This document shows positions 23,981 through 32,361 of a stretch of 47,205 bases of DNA, piece after piece. The translations under genes were made by a program, and so were the position numbers. Position 1 is the stretch's first letter. Each line of letters begins with the position of its first letter. The stretch covers positions 1 through 47,205 of the forward strand of contig NZ_JAKRMS010000017.1 in assembly GCF_022346185.1 (NCBI RefSeq), given 5' to 3'. The DNA is from Cellulomonas sp. ACRRI. Its GTDB lineage: Bacteria > Actinomycetota > Actinomycetes > Actinomycetales > Cellulomonadaceae. The notes beneath the pieces were generated by a model. It did no database searches and had not been told where the DNA came from. It saw only the letters and a list, made by a program, of their open reading frames with translations.

Positions 23981-24916
23981 CTAGAACGCCAGTGTGAAGC
24001 CGTCCCGTGTCTGGTGCACCAGCCCCATCCCAGCGCCCGCAATCAGATCGCACAGATCCTCGCTCGGCCGCTCGGGCAGCAGCACGACGCATCGCAAGCC
24101 GGTGACGGGCACGTGCCTGCGGTAGTCGAGCAGCTGTCCGATGGCCATTCGAATGTTGTTGCGCGAGGCAGAGTTCTTCGCCTCGTACAGTGTCCTGGTC
24201 GACAGATCAAAAGGATCGGTAAGCAGGACTCCCGATCCTCCCGGCAACGTGATTGCCCACCGCTGGACTCGATCATCACCACCAAGAGTCGCCACGAACT
24301 CGTCAACGAGCACCGCCTCGTCCTTCGACGCCGTGCCGGGCAGCGAACCGCCGGTCTCGTAGAACGTGTGTGAGTTGACTTCCAGCGGAACGAGCTGTGC
24401 GCGAGCGTCCGACGGCTCGATGGCGGACCGCTCTTCAGCAGCAAGGCCGGCGGCCGCCTCGTCGTCCACGGGTAACAGGCGGAAGACGAGAACAGTGCGG
24501 GAAGCCTTGAGCGCATCTCGGGCAGGCTCTCGGCGATACGGATCATCGGGATCGACTTGGAACTCACCAAGGTATCGCTGGAGCTTGGTACGGGTGCCCT
24601 TCACGACGCCCACGGCCTCGAAGAGCCTGAGCGTGCGCCCCTGCTCCTTGTGTTCGACGATCGCCCGGTTACGAGCGATCGTCTGATCTCCCACCGTGCC
24701 CCTACCGGTGTAGTAAAAAGCGCGTCCGTCCGGCGCTGCACCGTCGTAGCGGTATCCGTACTTCAGGCCTTCAGCGGGGTCCGAGAAGAGGAGAACGTTG
24801 GGCGTCGTGGCGGACTCCACAACTCCACCTGAGTAGACGCTGCCGCCGTACAACTCCTTCAGTTCGGCTCTCGTACCGATGTCTCCAACCTTCGTGACCC
24901 ACTCGAACTCAGCCAC
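23981..24916 (-). CDS. SRA-like plus PD-(D/E)XK modification-dependent endonuclease (type IV restriction)
   Basis: The N-terminal half (about residues 20-110) has the ScoMcrA-type SRA pattern: FSDPAEG, YRYDG (YDG 57-59), FYYTGRGTVGDQ (67-78), NRAIVEHKEQGRTLRLFE. SRA folds flip and read modified cytosines. The C-terminal half shows a PD-(D/E)XK site: D234/D237 in TDPFD, E245-A-K247, and Q261 in AIGQLLDY. The arrangement predicts cleavage of modified DNA, i.e. a type IV restriction enzyme. I chose GTG 24916 (311 aa) because GGGGG lies 6 nt upstream; GTG 24937 gives seven more residues but has no properly spaced site. The gene is monocistronic and divergent from the RAMA protein gene 310 bp away. 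Confidence 0.75.
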   Translation of the reverse strand: MAEFEWVTKVGDIGTRAELKELYGGSVYSGGVVESATTPNVLLFSDPAEGLKYGYRYDGAAPDGRAFYYTGRGTVGDQTIARNRAIVEHKEQGRTLRLFEAVGVVKGTRTKLQRYLGEFQVDPDDPYRREPARDALKASRTVLVFRLLPVDDEAAAGLAAEERSAIEPSDARAQLVPLEVNSHTFYETGGSLPGTASKDEAVLVDEFVATLGGDDRVQRWAITLPGGSGVLLTDPFDLSTRTLYEAKNSASRNNIRMAIGQLLDYRRHVPVTGLRCVVLLPERPSEDLCDLIAGAGMGLVHQTRDGFTLAF

Positions 24917-25226
24917 ACTCTGCCCCCGATCGCGCACCTCGTTTCACTCGTACATCGGCTGGCGACTGACCTTCTTGAAGACTCGGACAGCGAGGTGCAT
25001 GGCGACGCGCCGGCATCGGCACGATTCGAGCACGCGGCTGGTGTCACGGCGCGGTCTGGACGAGCACGGGATCGACTCCGCGCAGCGCGCCTCGGCGCAG
25101 GCGTTCAGGCGCTGGCACGGCAGCGCGCTTGGGTATCACGAGCCCGCAGGCTGTCAGCAGTATTGACAGCAAATAGTAGGACGAGGAGACTGTGTTGGAA
25201 GCGCCACCCAACCGAAGGAGTCTCCC
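24917..25226. other. Divergent intergenic region with an inverted repeat over a TTGACA box
   Basis: No gene is supported here. CTGTCA (25151-25156) and TGACAG (25164-25169) form an inverted repeat with a 7-nt centre, and its right arm overlaps TTGACA (25163-25168), a perfect -35 hexamer pointing to the RAMA gene. No good -10 is seen at the proper distance (GAGACT is poor). The repeat could be an operator for the ribbon-helix-helix protein encoded just downstream. Confidence 0.4.
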
Positions 25227-25628
25227 GTGCCCCACATTGAGGTCGATAACCAGACCGCGTTCGCCATCCAGCTTGCAGCCGACACCGCGGCGATCTCGCC
25301 CGGCGAAGTGATCCGCAGACTGATCGAGCGGAGCCGACCCGCGGCGTTCTCCACCGCCGCGACCGTTGACGAGGGACTCGACGGAGGCCTCGAGATCCAC
25401 GCGATCTACGACGGCCACCGAACAAATGCCGTGTACGAGCTCGCGAGCAGGCGGGTCACCATCACAGACGGCCCGCTCGCGGGGAAGTCGTTCAAGAGCC
25501 CGAGCGGCGCAGCGATCGCAGTGGTCTCGCGATTCCGTCCCGACGTGAACCCGAACCGCAACGGATGGTCGTTCTGGACGGTGACCGGAACCGGTGAGCT
25601 GCTGCAGTCCGTCCGGCACCCGCACTGA
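25227..25628 (+). CDS. Small ribbon-helix-helix plus RAMA-domain protein
   Basis: The 133-aa product has two parts. Residues 3-37 (a short strand, then helices ending EVIRRLIERSR) resemble a ribbon-helix-helix DNA-binding segment. Residues 57-131 match the RAMA (restriction enzyme adenine methylase associated) pattern: DGHRTNAVYELASRRVTI, then KSFKSPSGAAIAVV and NGWSFWTV. RAMA domains accompany DNA methylases and are proposed, not proven, to read modified DNA. GTG 25227 has GAAGGAG 6 nt upstream. It is divergent from the SRA nuclease and followed by a strong hairpin at 25723. It could be a modification-sensing regulator; the function is inference. Confidence 0.65.
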   Translation: MPHIEVDNQTAFAIQLAADTAAISPGEVIRRLIERSRPAAFSTAATVDEGLDGGLEIHAIYDGHRTNAVYELASRRVTITDGPLAGKSFKSPSGAAIAVVSRFRPDVNPNRNGWSFWTVTGTGELLQSVRHPH

Positions 25629-25722
25629 CCGTCGTCGCCCTCTCCGAGTCGTCGTCGCGCCGCCCTTGCGCCGCCCGTACCGCCAGATCGGCGGCGCGAC
25701 GACCTACTTCGGTACGTGGGCG

Positions 25723-25755
25723 AAGCCCCTGTGCCCACACGAGGCACAGGGGCTT
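25723..25755. terminator. Perfect 13-bp stem-loop terminator after the RAMA gene
   Basis: AAGCCCCTGTGCC (25723-25735) pairs perfectly with GGCACAGGGGCTT (25743-25755) around a 7-nt loop. It stands 94 bp after the RAMA gene stop and 164 bp before the ROK start. The A-tract/T-tract ends favour a terminator active in both directions. Confidence 0.8.
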
Positions 25756-25919
25756 ATCTCGGGCACCAGACTTCGGACGCCGCCGGTTAGGCAGCCGCTC
25801 ACCAGCGTCGTGATGCGGAACTCGTTCGCCCCTGTCACCGGCGCTGTTCAATGCCTCCCCGGAGTACCCTCCCCCCAGCACACAGTGACGGCGCGGCAGG
25901 ACGGGAGGCCCACACCCAC

Positions 25920-27095
25920 ATGGCCGGCTCCCAAACAGCCCTGCGCGAAGCCAACCGCGCCACGGTCGTCGACACCATCCGCCGCTACGGCGGCCTCACC
26001 CAGGTCGAGCTCGCCTCCACCACGGGCCTGAGCGCCGCCACGGTCAGCAACATCGTCCGCGAGCTCCAACAAGCGGGCGAGGTCGACGTCCGCGCCACGA
26101 TCCACAACGGCCGCCGCGCCATGCTCGTCACGATGGTCCACCGCACGGGCCTGGCGGCGGGCGTCCACGTCGGCACGCGCCACATGAGCATCACCCTCAC
26201 CGATTCGGCCCACCAGGTGCTCGTCGAGCAGGCCCTCCCCCTGCCTCACGAGCACCGCGCCGACACCAGCCTCGACCGCGCGGCCCTTCTCATCGTCGAG
26301 ATCCTCGAGCGCGTCGGCTCCGGCCTCGACGAGCTCCTCGGCATCGGCATCGGCCTGCCCGCCCCGGTCGACGCCGCGACCGGCACCGTCTCGGTCCCCG
26401 GCATCCTCCGCGGCTGGGACGACGCCCCCGTCGCCCAGGTCATGTCCAAGCGCCTCGGCGTCCCGGTGTTCGTCGACAACGACGCCAACCTCGGCGCCCT
26501 CGCCGAGAGCCGCCTTGGCGCCAGCCGGCACTTCCAGGACTCCGTCTACGTCCGCGCGTCCCACGGCACCGGCGCCGGCATCTCCCTGCACCAGAACCTG
26601 CACCGCGGCTTCGCCGGCACGGCGGGCGAGATCGGCCACGTGCAGGTCGACGCCCAGGGCCAGGTCTGCCTCTGCGGGAGCCGCGGCTGCCTCAACACCG
26701 TCGTCGGCGCCCCGGCGCTCATCGAGGTCCTCCGCGCCAGCCGCGGCTCACTCACGCTCAGAGACATCGTCGCCCTCGCCAACGACGGCGACCCCGGCTG
26801 CCGCCAGGTCGTCGAGGACGCCGGCGCCACCATCGGCGCCGTCGTCGCGGGCCTGGCCATCGCCGTGAACCCGCAGTGCGTGGTCGTCGGCGGCGAGCTC
26901 GCCGAGACCGGCGAGCTGCTGATCGGCCCGATGCGCGAGGCGATCCGCCGCCGGGTGCCGCTCAACCACATCGCGCCGCTCGAGGTGGTCGCCGCGGAGC
27001 TCGGCCCGAACGCCGAGGTCATGGGCGCGGTGCTGCTCGCGCTGGAAAACACCCGCACGACCCTCCCCACATACGCCCGGCCGGACGGAGACTGA
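25920..27095 (+). CDS. ROK-family transcriptional regulator of sugar uptake
   Basis: The 391-aa protein joins an N-terminal winged helix (RATVVDTIRRYGG, ELASTTGLSAATVSNIVREL, about residues 12-55) to a ROK sugar-binding domain. Visible features are GIGIGLPAPVD, VFVDNDANLGALAE, the GTGAGI phosphate loop, EIGHVQV and the zinc-binding CLCGSRGC (C250, C252, C257). ROK regulators of this type (XylR, NagC, Mlc relatives) are repressors released or activated by a sugar. ATG 25920 has GGGAGG 11 nt upstream; an upstream in-frame extension to 25851 lacks one. It precedes a sugar ABC ATPase by 4 bases and likely controls the importer genes downstream, possibly through the 17-bp repeats at 27943 and 28070. 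Confidence 0.9.
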   Translation: MAGSQTALREANRATVVDTIRRYGGLTQVELASTTGLSAATVSNIVRELQQAGEVDVRATIHNGRRAMLVTMVHRTGLAAGVHVGTRHMSITLTDSAHQVLVEQALPLPHEHRADTSLDRAALLIVEILERVGSGLDELLGIGIGLPAPVDAATGTVSVPGILRGWDDAPVAQVMSKRLGVPVFVDNDANLGALAESRLGASRHFQDSVYVRASHGTGAGISLHQNLHRGFAGTAGEIGHVQVDAQGQVCLCGSRGCLNTVVGAPALIEVLRASRGSLTLRDIVALANDGDPGCRQVVEDAGATIGAVVAGLAIAVNPQCVVVGGELAETGELLIGPMREAIRRRVPLNHIAPLEVVAAELGPNAEVMGAVLLALENTRTTLPTYARPDGD

Positions 27096-27099
27096 GACC

Positions 27100-27918
27100 G
27101 TGGCACTCGACGTGGAGTGGACGACGACGCAGCAGCAGGGCCGATCCCAGCCCGGCGGCCCGCCCCTGCTCGCCCTGCGCAAGGTCACCAAGCGGTTCGG
27201 CGCCGTCGAGGCGCTGACCGACGCCGACCTCACCGTGCACGCGCACGAGGTCGTCGCGCTGGTCGGCGACAACGGGGCCGGGAAGTCGACGCTCGCCAAG
27301 ATCATCTCCGGCGTGCTGCAGCCCGACAGCGGCACCATCGAGATCGACGGCGACCCCGTCGCCATCCCCAACCCCGCAGGCGCGCACGCCCTCGGCATCT
27401 CGACGGTGTTCCAGGACCTCGCCCTGTGCGAGAACCTCAGCGTCGCGGCGAACATCTTCCTCGGCCGCGAGCTGCGCGCGTCGAAGCGCAGCCCGATGGA
27501 CATCGACGGCATGGAGCTGGCGTCCGCGCAGATCCTCCGGGACCTGACGATCACCGTGCCGTCCGTCCGGACGCCCGTGCGCGAGCTGTCCGGCGGGCAG
27601 CGGCAGGCCGTCGCCATCGCCCGGACGCTGACGACGCGGCCCCGGATCCTCGTGCTCGACGAGCCCACCGCCGCGCTGTCCGTCGTGCAGACCGCCGAGG
27701 TGCTGATGCTGGTCGAGCGGCTCCGCGAGATGGGCCTCGGCGTCGTGATCATCAGCCACAACCTGGCGGACCTGCGGGCGGTGGCCGACCGGATCGAGGT
27801 GCTGCGGCACGGCCGGAACAACGGGTCGTTCGACGCGGCGACGTCGGCACCCGAGGAGATCATCGGGGCCATCGCCGGGGCGACCCGGGCCGTCCGCCCG
27901 GCGTGGGCGACGCGCTAG
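27100..27918 (+). CDS. Half-size sugar ABC transporter ATPase without an adjacent own permease
   Basis: This 272-aa protein is one nucleotide-binding domain of the carbohydrate uptake (CUT2, RbsA/XylG) type: GDNGAGKST (56-64), Q-loop VFQDLALCENLSV, signature LSGGQRQ, Walker B ILVLDEPTAAL and switch His IISHN. Standard CUT2 ATPases have two fused domains (about 500 aa); this has one, as FrcA-like proteins do. The GTG at 27100 follows the ROK stop by 4 bases with GGACGGAG upstream, so the two form an operon. No permease or binding protein follows directly; a complete importer with its own ATPase starts 260 bp later behind its own promoter. Confidence 0.88.
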   Translation: MALDVEWTTTQQQGRSQPGGPPLLALRKVTKRFGAVEALTDADLTVHAHEVVALVGDNGAGKSTLAKIISGVLQPDSGTIEIDGDPVAIPNPAGAHALGISTVFQDLALCENLSVAANIFLGRELRASKRSPMDIDGMELASAQILRDLTITVPSVRTPVRELSGGQRQAVAIARTLTTRPRILVLDEPTAALSVVQTAEVLMLVERLREMGLGVVIISHNLADLRAVADRIEVLRHGRNNGSFDAATSAPEEIIGAIAGATRAVRPAWATR

Positions 27919-28178
27919 CCCTGGCTTCAACCGCCCCACTGGATTGCCTTCAGAGGTTGTCGGCAATCTCCCGACCGGGCCGGCGACCACGCCCGAGCCG
28001 CCCCGGTTCGCCCACATTCGGGCCGCCACGTACGGCGCAGGTTGCGGTTTGGTCACGCCAAGGCGCGGCATTGCCTTCAGAGGTTGACGCGTAGGCCTCG
28101 GCGGTCCTAGCGTCCACCGCGAGCTCGACAGACCGGCACCGACGCCGGCCGTGCAGCGCGGCACAGGGAGCAGGCACG
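27919..28178 (+). promoter_or_regulatory. Intergenic control region with promoter and two 17-bp direct repeats
   Basis: TTGACG (28084-28089), 18 bases, TAGCGT (28108-28113) is a good sigma-A-like promoter for the importer operon. The 17-mer ATTGCCTTCAGAGGTTG occurs twice, at 27943-27959 and 28070-28086, 127 bp apart; the second copy runs into the -35 box. The core CCTTCAGAGG is a near palindrome. A repressor binding both sites could loop the DNA and block RNA polymerase. The ROK protein encoded upstream is the natural candidate. Confidence 0.65.
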
Positions 28179-29729
28179 ATGCTGGACACCCCCGTCGTCC
28201 TCGAGATGAGGTCGATCACCAAGACCTTCCCCGGCGTGACGGCGCTGGACCAGGTCCGGATGACGGTGCGCGAGCGCGAGATCCACGCGATCTGCGGCGA
28301 GAACGGCGCCGGCAAGTCGACGCTGATGAAGATCCTGTCCGGCGTCTACCCGCACGGCACCTACTCCGGCGAAATCGTCTACCAGGGCGAGGAGGTCCGG
28401 TTCAAGGACATCAAGTCCAGCGAGCGGGCCGGCATCGTGATCATCCACCAGGAGCTGGCGCTCATCCCCGAGCTGTCGATCGCGGAGAACATCTTCCTCG
28501 GCAACGAGGTCGCCGGGCCGCTCGGCATCGACTGGGACGCCACCCGCGAGAAGGCGGCGGAGCTGCTGGCCCGAGTCGACCTGACCATCTCCCCCGACGA
28601 GCAGGTCAAGAACATCGGCGTCGGCCAGCAGCAGCTCGTGGAGATCGCCCGGGCGCTGGCCAAGGACGTGAGGCTGCTGATCCTCGACGAGCCGACGTCG
28701 GCGCTGAACGAGGAGGACTCCGCGCACCTGCTGGACCTGCTGCGCGACCTCCGCGCGAAGGGCATGACCAGCATCATGATCAGCCACAAGCTCAACGAGA
28801 TCGCCGCCATCGCCGACTCGATCACGATCATCCGGGACGGGAAGACGGTCGAGACGCTGGACGCCGGAGCGGGCGAGGTCGACGAGGACCGGATCATCCG
28901 CGGCATGGTCGGCCGCTCCCTCGACCACCGGTTCCCGGACCACACCCCGAACATCGGCGAGACGTTCTTCGAGGTGCGGGACTGGTGGGTCGAGCACCCG
29001 ACGGTCGCGGACCGGATGGTCTGCAAGGGGTCGGCGTTCGAGGTGCGGCACGGCGAGATCGTCGGCTTCGCCGGGATCATGGGCGCCGGCCGCACCGAGC
29101 TCGCGCGGTCGATCTTCGGCCGGTCGTACGGGCGGTTCCGCGGCGGCGAGATCCTCATCGACGGCGAGCCGGTCGAGCTGCACACCGTCCAGCAGGCCAT
29201 CGACCACAAGATCGCCTACGTCCCGGAGGACCGGAAGGTCCAGGGCCTGAACCTGCTGGACAGCATCCTCGACACCATCGTGTCGGCCGACCTCAAGCGG
29301 ATCACCAAGCACCGGGTCCTCGACACCGACACCGCGTTCCTGGCCTCCGAGCGCTACCGGAAGTCGCTGAACATCCGGACGCCGTCGGTCCGGCAGGGCG
29401 TCGCCAAGCTGTCGGGCGGCAACCAGCAGAAGGCGCTGCTCGGGAAGTGGATGTTCCCGGAGCCGGACCTGCTGATCCTCGACGAGCCGACCCGCGGCGT
29501 GGACGTCGGCGCGAAGTACGAGATCTACGGCCTGGTCCAGCGCCTGGCCGACGCGGGCAAGGGCGTCGTGGTCATCTCCTCCGAGCTGCCGGAGCTGCTC
29601 GGCCTGTGCGACCGGATCTACACGATCTTCGAGGGCCGGGTCACCGGCGTCCTCGACCGGGAGCAGGCCGACCAGGAGTCCCTGATGCGGCTGATGACCG
29701 GCACCAGCCCCGCCCTCACCACCCCCTGA
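28179..29729 (+). CDS. gguA: Multiple-monosaccharide ABC importer ATPase
   Basis: The 516-aa protein has the two fused nucleotide-binding domains of CUT2 sugar ATPases. Domain 1 has GENGAGKST (40-48), the family-typical degenerate signature VGQQQ and LLILDEPTSAL. Domain 2 has the usual degenerate Walker A (MGAGRT) but an intact signature LSGGNQQK and LLILDEPTRGVDVG. This asymmetry is normal for the RbsA/XylG/GguA group, so it is not decay. ATG 28179 has AGGGAG 9 nt upstream. With the next two genes it forms a GguA-GguB-ChvE importer that in relatives takes up arabinose, xylose, galactose or glucose. Confidence 0.93.
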   Translation: MLDTPVVLEMRSITKTFPGVTALDQVRMTVREREIHAICGENGAGKSTLMKILSGVYPHGTYSGEIVYQGEEVRFKDIKSSERAGIVIIHQELALIPELSIAENIFLGNEVAGPLGIDWDATREKAAELLARVDLTISPDEQVKNIGVGQQQLVEIARALAKDVRLLILDEPTSALNEEDSAHLLDLLRDLRAKGMTSIMISHKLNEIAAIADSITIIRDGKTVETLDAGAGEVDEDRIIRGMVGRSLDHRFPDHTPNIGETFFEVRDWWVEHPTVADRMVCKGSAFEVRHGEIVGFAGIMGAGRTELARSIFGRSYGRFRGGEILIDGEPVELHTVQQAIDHKIAYVPEDRKVQGLNLLDSILDTIVSADLKRITKHRVLDTDTAFLASERYRKSLNIRTPSVRQGVAKLSGGNQQKALLGKWMFPEPDLLILDEPTRGVDVGAKYEIYGLVQRLADAGKGVVVISSELPELLGLCDRIYTIFEGRVTGVLDREQADQESLMRLMTGTSPALTTP

Positions 29730-29751
29730 TCCAGCGAAGGACGACCGGACG

Positions 29752-31047
29752 ATGACGTCTCTCAAGCAGCTGTTCGGCGGCGGCGCCCGCCAGTTCGGCA
29801 TGGTGTTCGCGCTGATCGCGCTGGTGATCATCTTCCAGATCGCCACGGGCGGGAAGGTGCTCACGCCGACCAACGCGCAGAACATCATCAACGGCAACTC
29901 GTACGTGCTGATCCTGGCGATCGGCATGGTGCTGGTGATCATCGCCGGGCACATCGACCTGTCGGTCGGGTCGGTGGCCGCCGTGGTCGGCATCATCGTG
30001 GCGCTGGCGATCCGCGACTGGGGCATCCCCTGGTGGGCGGGCATCCTGCTCGGCCTGGCCGTCGGCGCGGTGATCGGCGCCTGGCAGGGGTTCTGGGTCG
30101 CCTACGTCGGCATCCCGGGCTTCATCACCACGCTCGCCGGGATGATGTTCTTCCGCGGCGCCAACCAGTACATCGGCAAGTCGAACACCGTCCCGGTCCC
30201 CGAGGAGATCCAGACGCTCGGCGCCGGCTACCTGCCCGAGTGGGGCCCGAACACCGGCCTGAACAACTGGACGCTGCTGCTCGGCATCCTCGCGATCGCG
30301 GGCGTCGTCTACGGCGAACTCCGCAAGCGCCGCTCCGCCCGCCGCCTCGGCGGCACCCCGGTCCCGCTGTGGGTGTCGATCACGCGGATGGTCGCCCTCG
30401 GCGCCGTCATCGCCTACGCCACCGTCCTGTTCGGCAGCGGCCGCGTCGGCACATCGTTCCCGGTCTCCGGCGTCATCCTCGGGGTCCTGGTCCTGGTGTA
30501 CGGCTTCGTCTCGAGCCGCACGATCACCGGCCGGCACGTGTACGCGGTCGGCGGCAACAAGGTCGCGGCGGCGCTGTCCGGCGTCAACATCCGCCGCACC
30601 AACTTCTTCGTCATGATGAACATGTCCGTGCTGGCGGCGCTGGCCGGCATCGTCTTCATCGGCCGGTCGACCGCCTCCGGGCCGTTCGACGGCACCAACT
30701 GGGAGCTCGACGCGATCGCCGCGGTGTTCATCGGCGGCGCGGCGGTCTCCGGCGGCGTCGGCACCGTCGTCGGGTCGCTCATCGGCGGCCTTGTCATGGC
30801 CGTGCTGAACAACGGCCTGCAGCTCATGGGCGTCGGCTCTGACAGCACCCAGATGATCAAGGGCCTGGTGCTGCTCGCCGCGGTCGCCTTCGACGTCTAC
30901 AACAAGGTCCAGGGCCGGCCCTCGATCGTCGGGCTGCTGATGAAGGGCGCGCGGCGGAGCCGACCCGAGGGCCCCGGCCCCGACGACAGCACCGCCGGGA
31001 CCGGCGCGGTGCCGGTGTCGCAGAACGAGACGCTCGCGCGCAGCTGA
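29752..31047 (+). CDS. gguB: Multiple-monosaccharide ABC importer permease
   Basis: The 431-aa membrane protein has about ten or more hydrophobic segments, e.g. FGMVFALIALVIIFQIA, SYVLILAIGMVLVII, and GGAAVSGGVGTVVGSLIGGL near the end. It contains GHIDLSVGSV, the signature of CUT2 permeases, and the permease loop NIRRTNFFVMMNMS. It forms the membrane channel for the sugar delivered by ChvE and powered by GguA. The gene starts 22 bases after gguA. The ~50-residue hydrophilic C-terminus is cytoplasmic and variable. Confidence 0.93.
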   Translation: MTSLKQLFGGGARQFGMVFALIALVIIFQIATGGKVLTPTNAQNIINGNSYVLILAIGMVLVIIAGHIDLSVGSVAAVVGIIVALAIRDWGIPWWAGILLGLAVGAVIGAWQGFWVAYVGIPGFITTLAGMMFFRGANQYIGKSNTVPVPEEIQTLGAGYLPEWGPNTGLNNWTLLLGILAIAGVVYGELRKRRSARRLGGTPVPLWVSITRMVALGAVIAYATVLFGSGRVGTSFPVSGVILGVLVLVYGFVSSRTITGRHVYAVGGNKVAAALSGVNIRRTNFFVMMNMSVLAALAGIVFIGRSTASGPFDGTNWELDAIAAVFIGGAAVSGGVGTVVGSLIGGLVMAVLNNGLQLMGVGSDSTQMIKGLVLLAAVAFDVYNKVQGRPSIVGLLMKGARRSRPEGPGPDDSTAGTGAVPVSQNETLARS

Positions 31048-31158
31048 CGGCCGGCGCCTTCCCCCGACCCCACACCCGCACTCCATCGTGCCGACCCCCG
31101 GCACGACGCTCGACCGCACCCAACGACGGGTGCCCAACCAGGAAGAGTGACACCACCC

Positions 31159-32268
31159 ATGAAGAAGCTGACTGCGGCGCTGGTCGCCGCCGGGGCCGCC
31201 GGAGCACTGCTCCTGTCCGGCTGCTCGTCCGAGCGTGGCGGGTCGTCCACCGAGGAGACCGCCGGGTCGTCCGAGAGCGGCGGCGGCTTCGCGGCCGACG
31301 CCACCATCGGCGTCGCCCTGCCGCAGAAGACGTCGGAGAACTGGGTGCTCGCCGAGCAGCTGTTCAAGGACGGGCTGACCGAGGCCGGGTACAACCCGAT
31401 CGTGCAGTTCGCGAACAGCGGCGTCACCGAGCAGCAGAACCAGATCCAGGCCATGACCGAGCAGGGCGCCAGCGTGATCGTCGTGGGCGCGATCGACGGC
31501 TCGCAGCTGGGCTCCCAGCTCGAGGCGGCGGTCGACTCCGGCGCCCACGTCATCGCCTACGACCGCCTGGTGAAGAACACCGACGCCGTCGACATGTACG
31601 TGGCGTTCGACAACTACCAGGTCGGCGTCCTGCAGGGGCAGGCGCTGCTCGACGGCCTGGCCGAGCGCAAGGGCGAGGGCCCGTACAACATCGAGCTCAT
31701 CGCCGGCTCCCCCGACGACGCCAACTCCACGCCGTTCTTCGAGGGTGCGATGAGCGTCCTGCAGCCGAAGATCGACGACGGCACCCTCGTGGTCGTCTCC
31801 GGCCAGACGTCGTTCGAGCAGGTCGCGACGCAGGGCTGGAAGGCCGAGAACGCGCAGAAGCGCATGGACACGATCCTCGCCGGCTCGTACGGCTCCGAGG
31901 AGCTCGACGGCGTCCTGTCGCCGAACGACACCCTCGGCCGCGCCGCGCTCACCTCCGTCGCGCAGGCGGGCAAGGAGACCCCGGTCGTCACCGGCCAGGA
32001 CTCCGAGGTCGAGTCGGTGAAGTCGATCATGGCCGGCGAGCAGTACTCGACGATCTACAAGGACACCCGCGAGCTCGTGGCGCAGACGATCAAGGAGATC
32101 CAGGCGCTGCAGAAGGGCGAGGAGCCGGAGATCAACGACACCGAGTCGTACGACAACGGGGTCAAGGTCGTGCCGTCGTTCCTGCTGACGCCCGTGATCG
32201 TGACGAAGGAGAACGCGGCCGACGTGTACAAGGACGACGACACGCTGGCGCCGCTGACGCAGGGGTGA
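31159..32268 (+). CDS. chvE: ChvE-type sugar-binding lipoprotein
   Basis: The 369-aa product starts with a lipoprotein signal (MKKLTAALVAAG, then LLLSGCSS; lipid on Cys 22), as expected for binding proteins of Gram-positive ABC importers. The mature part is a type I periplasmic-binding fold: IGVALPQKTSENWV, QAMTEQGASVIVVGAIDGS, HVIAYDRLVKN, VAFDNYQVGVLQG. These match ChvE/multiple-sugar-binding proteins. I took ATG 31159, with AGGAAGAG about 12 nt upstream; GTG 31147 would overlap that site. It follows gguB after 111 bp, a common place for a stronger second promoter, though I did not find one. A terminator hairpin follows. Confidence 0.93.
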   Translation: MKKLTAALVAAGAAGALLLSGCSSERGGSSTEETAGSSESGGGFAADATIGVALPQKTSENWVLAEQLFKDGLTEAGYNPIVQFANSGVTEQQNQIQAMTEQGASVIVVGAIDGSQLGSQLEAAVDSGAHVIAYDRLVKNTDAVDMYVAFDNYQVGVLQGQALLDGLAERKGEGPYNIELIAGSPDDANSTPFFEGAMSVLQPKIDDGTLVVVSGQTSFEQVATQGWKAENAQKRMDTILAGSYGSEELDGVLSPNDTLGRAALTSVAQAGKETPVVTGQDSEVESVKSIMAGEQYSTIYKDTRELVAQTIKEIQALQKGEEPEINDTESYDNGVKVVPSFLLTPVIVTKENAADVYKDDDTLAPLTQG

Positions 32269-32299
32269 CGGCGGTCGGCGCCCGGTAGGGCGGTCGAGG

Positions 32300-32333
32300 C
32301 GAGGGGCGGGCCCGTGGGTGGGTCCGCCCCTCG
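32300..32333 (+). terminator. Terminator of the sugar importer operon
   Basis: CGAGGGGCGGGCCC (32300-32313) and GGTCCGCCCCTCG (32321-32333) form a stem of about 13 bp with one mismatch and a 7-nt loop, 32 bases after the chvE stop. The convergent toxin-like gene ends at 32362, so it may serve both. Confidence 0.75.
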
Positions 32334-32361
32334 CGGCGTGCTCGGGAGGAGTGCGCCGCGG

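Noticed and set aside
29056..29120. Degenerate second Walker A (GAGRT) in GguA as a possible inactivating mutation
   Set aside because: This asymmetry is normal for the RbsA/XylG/GguA family, whose second domain usually has an altered Walker A.
28107..30044. Long minus-strand open frame (645 codons) opposite gguA
   Set aside because: It mirrors a well-supported ABC ATPase and permease in the opposite frame and shows no recognisable domain.
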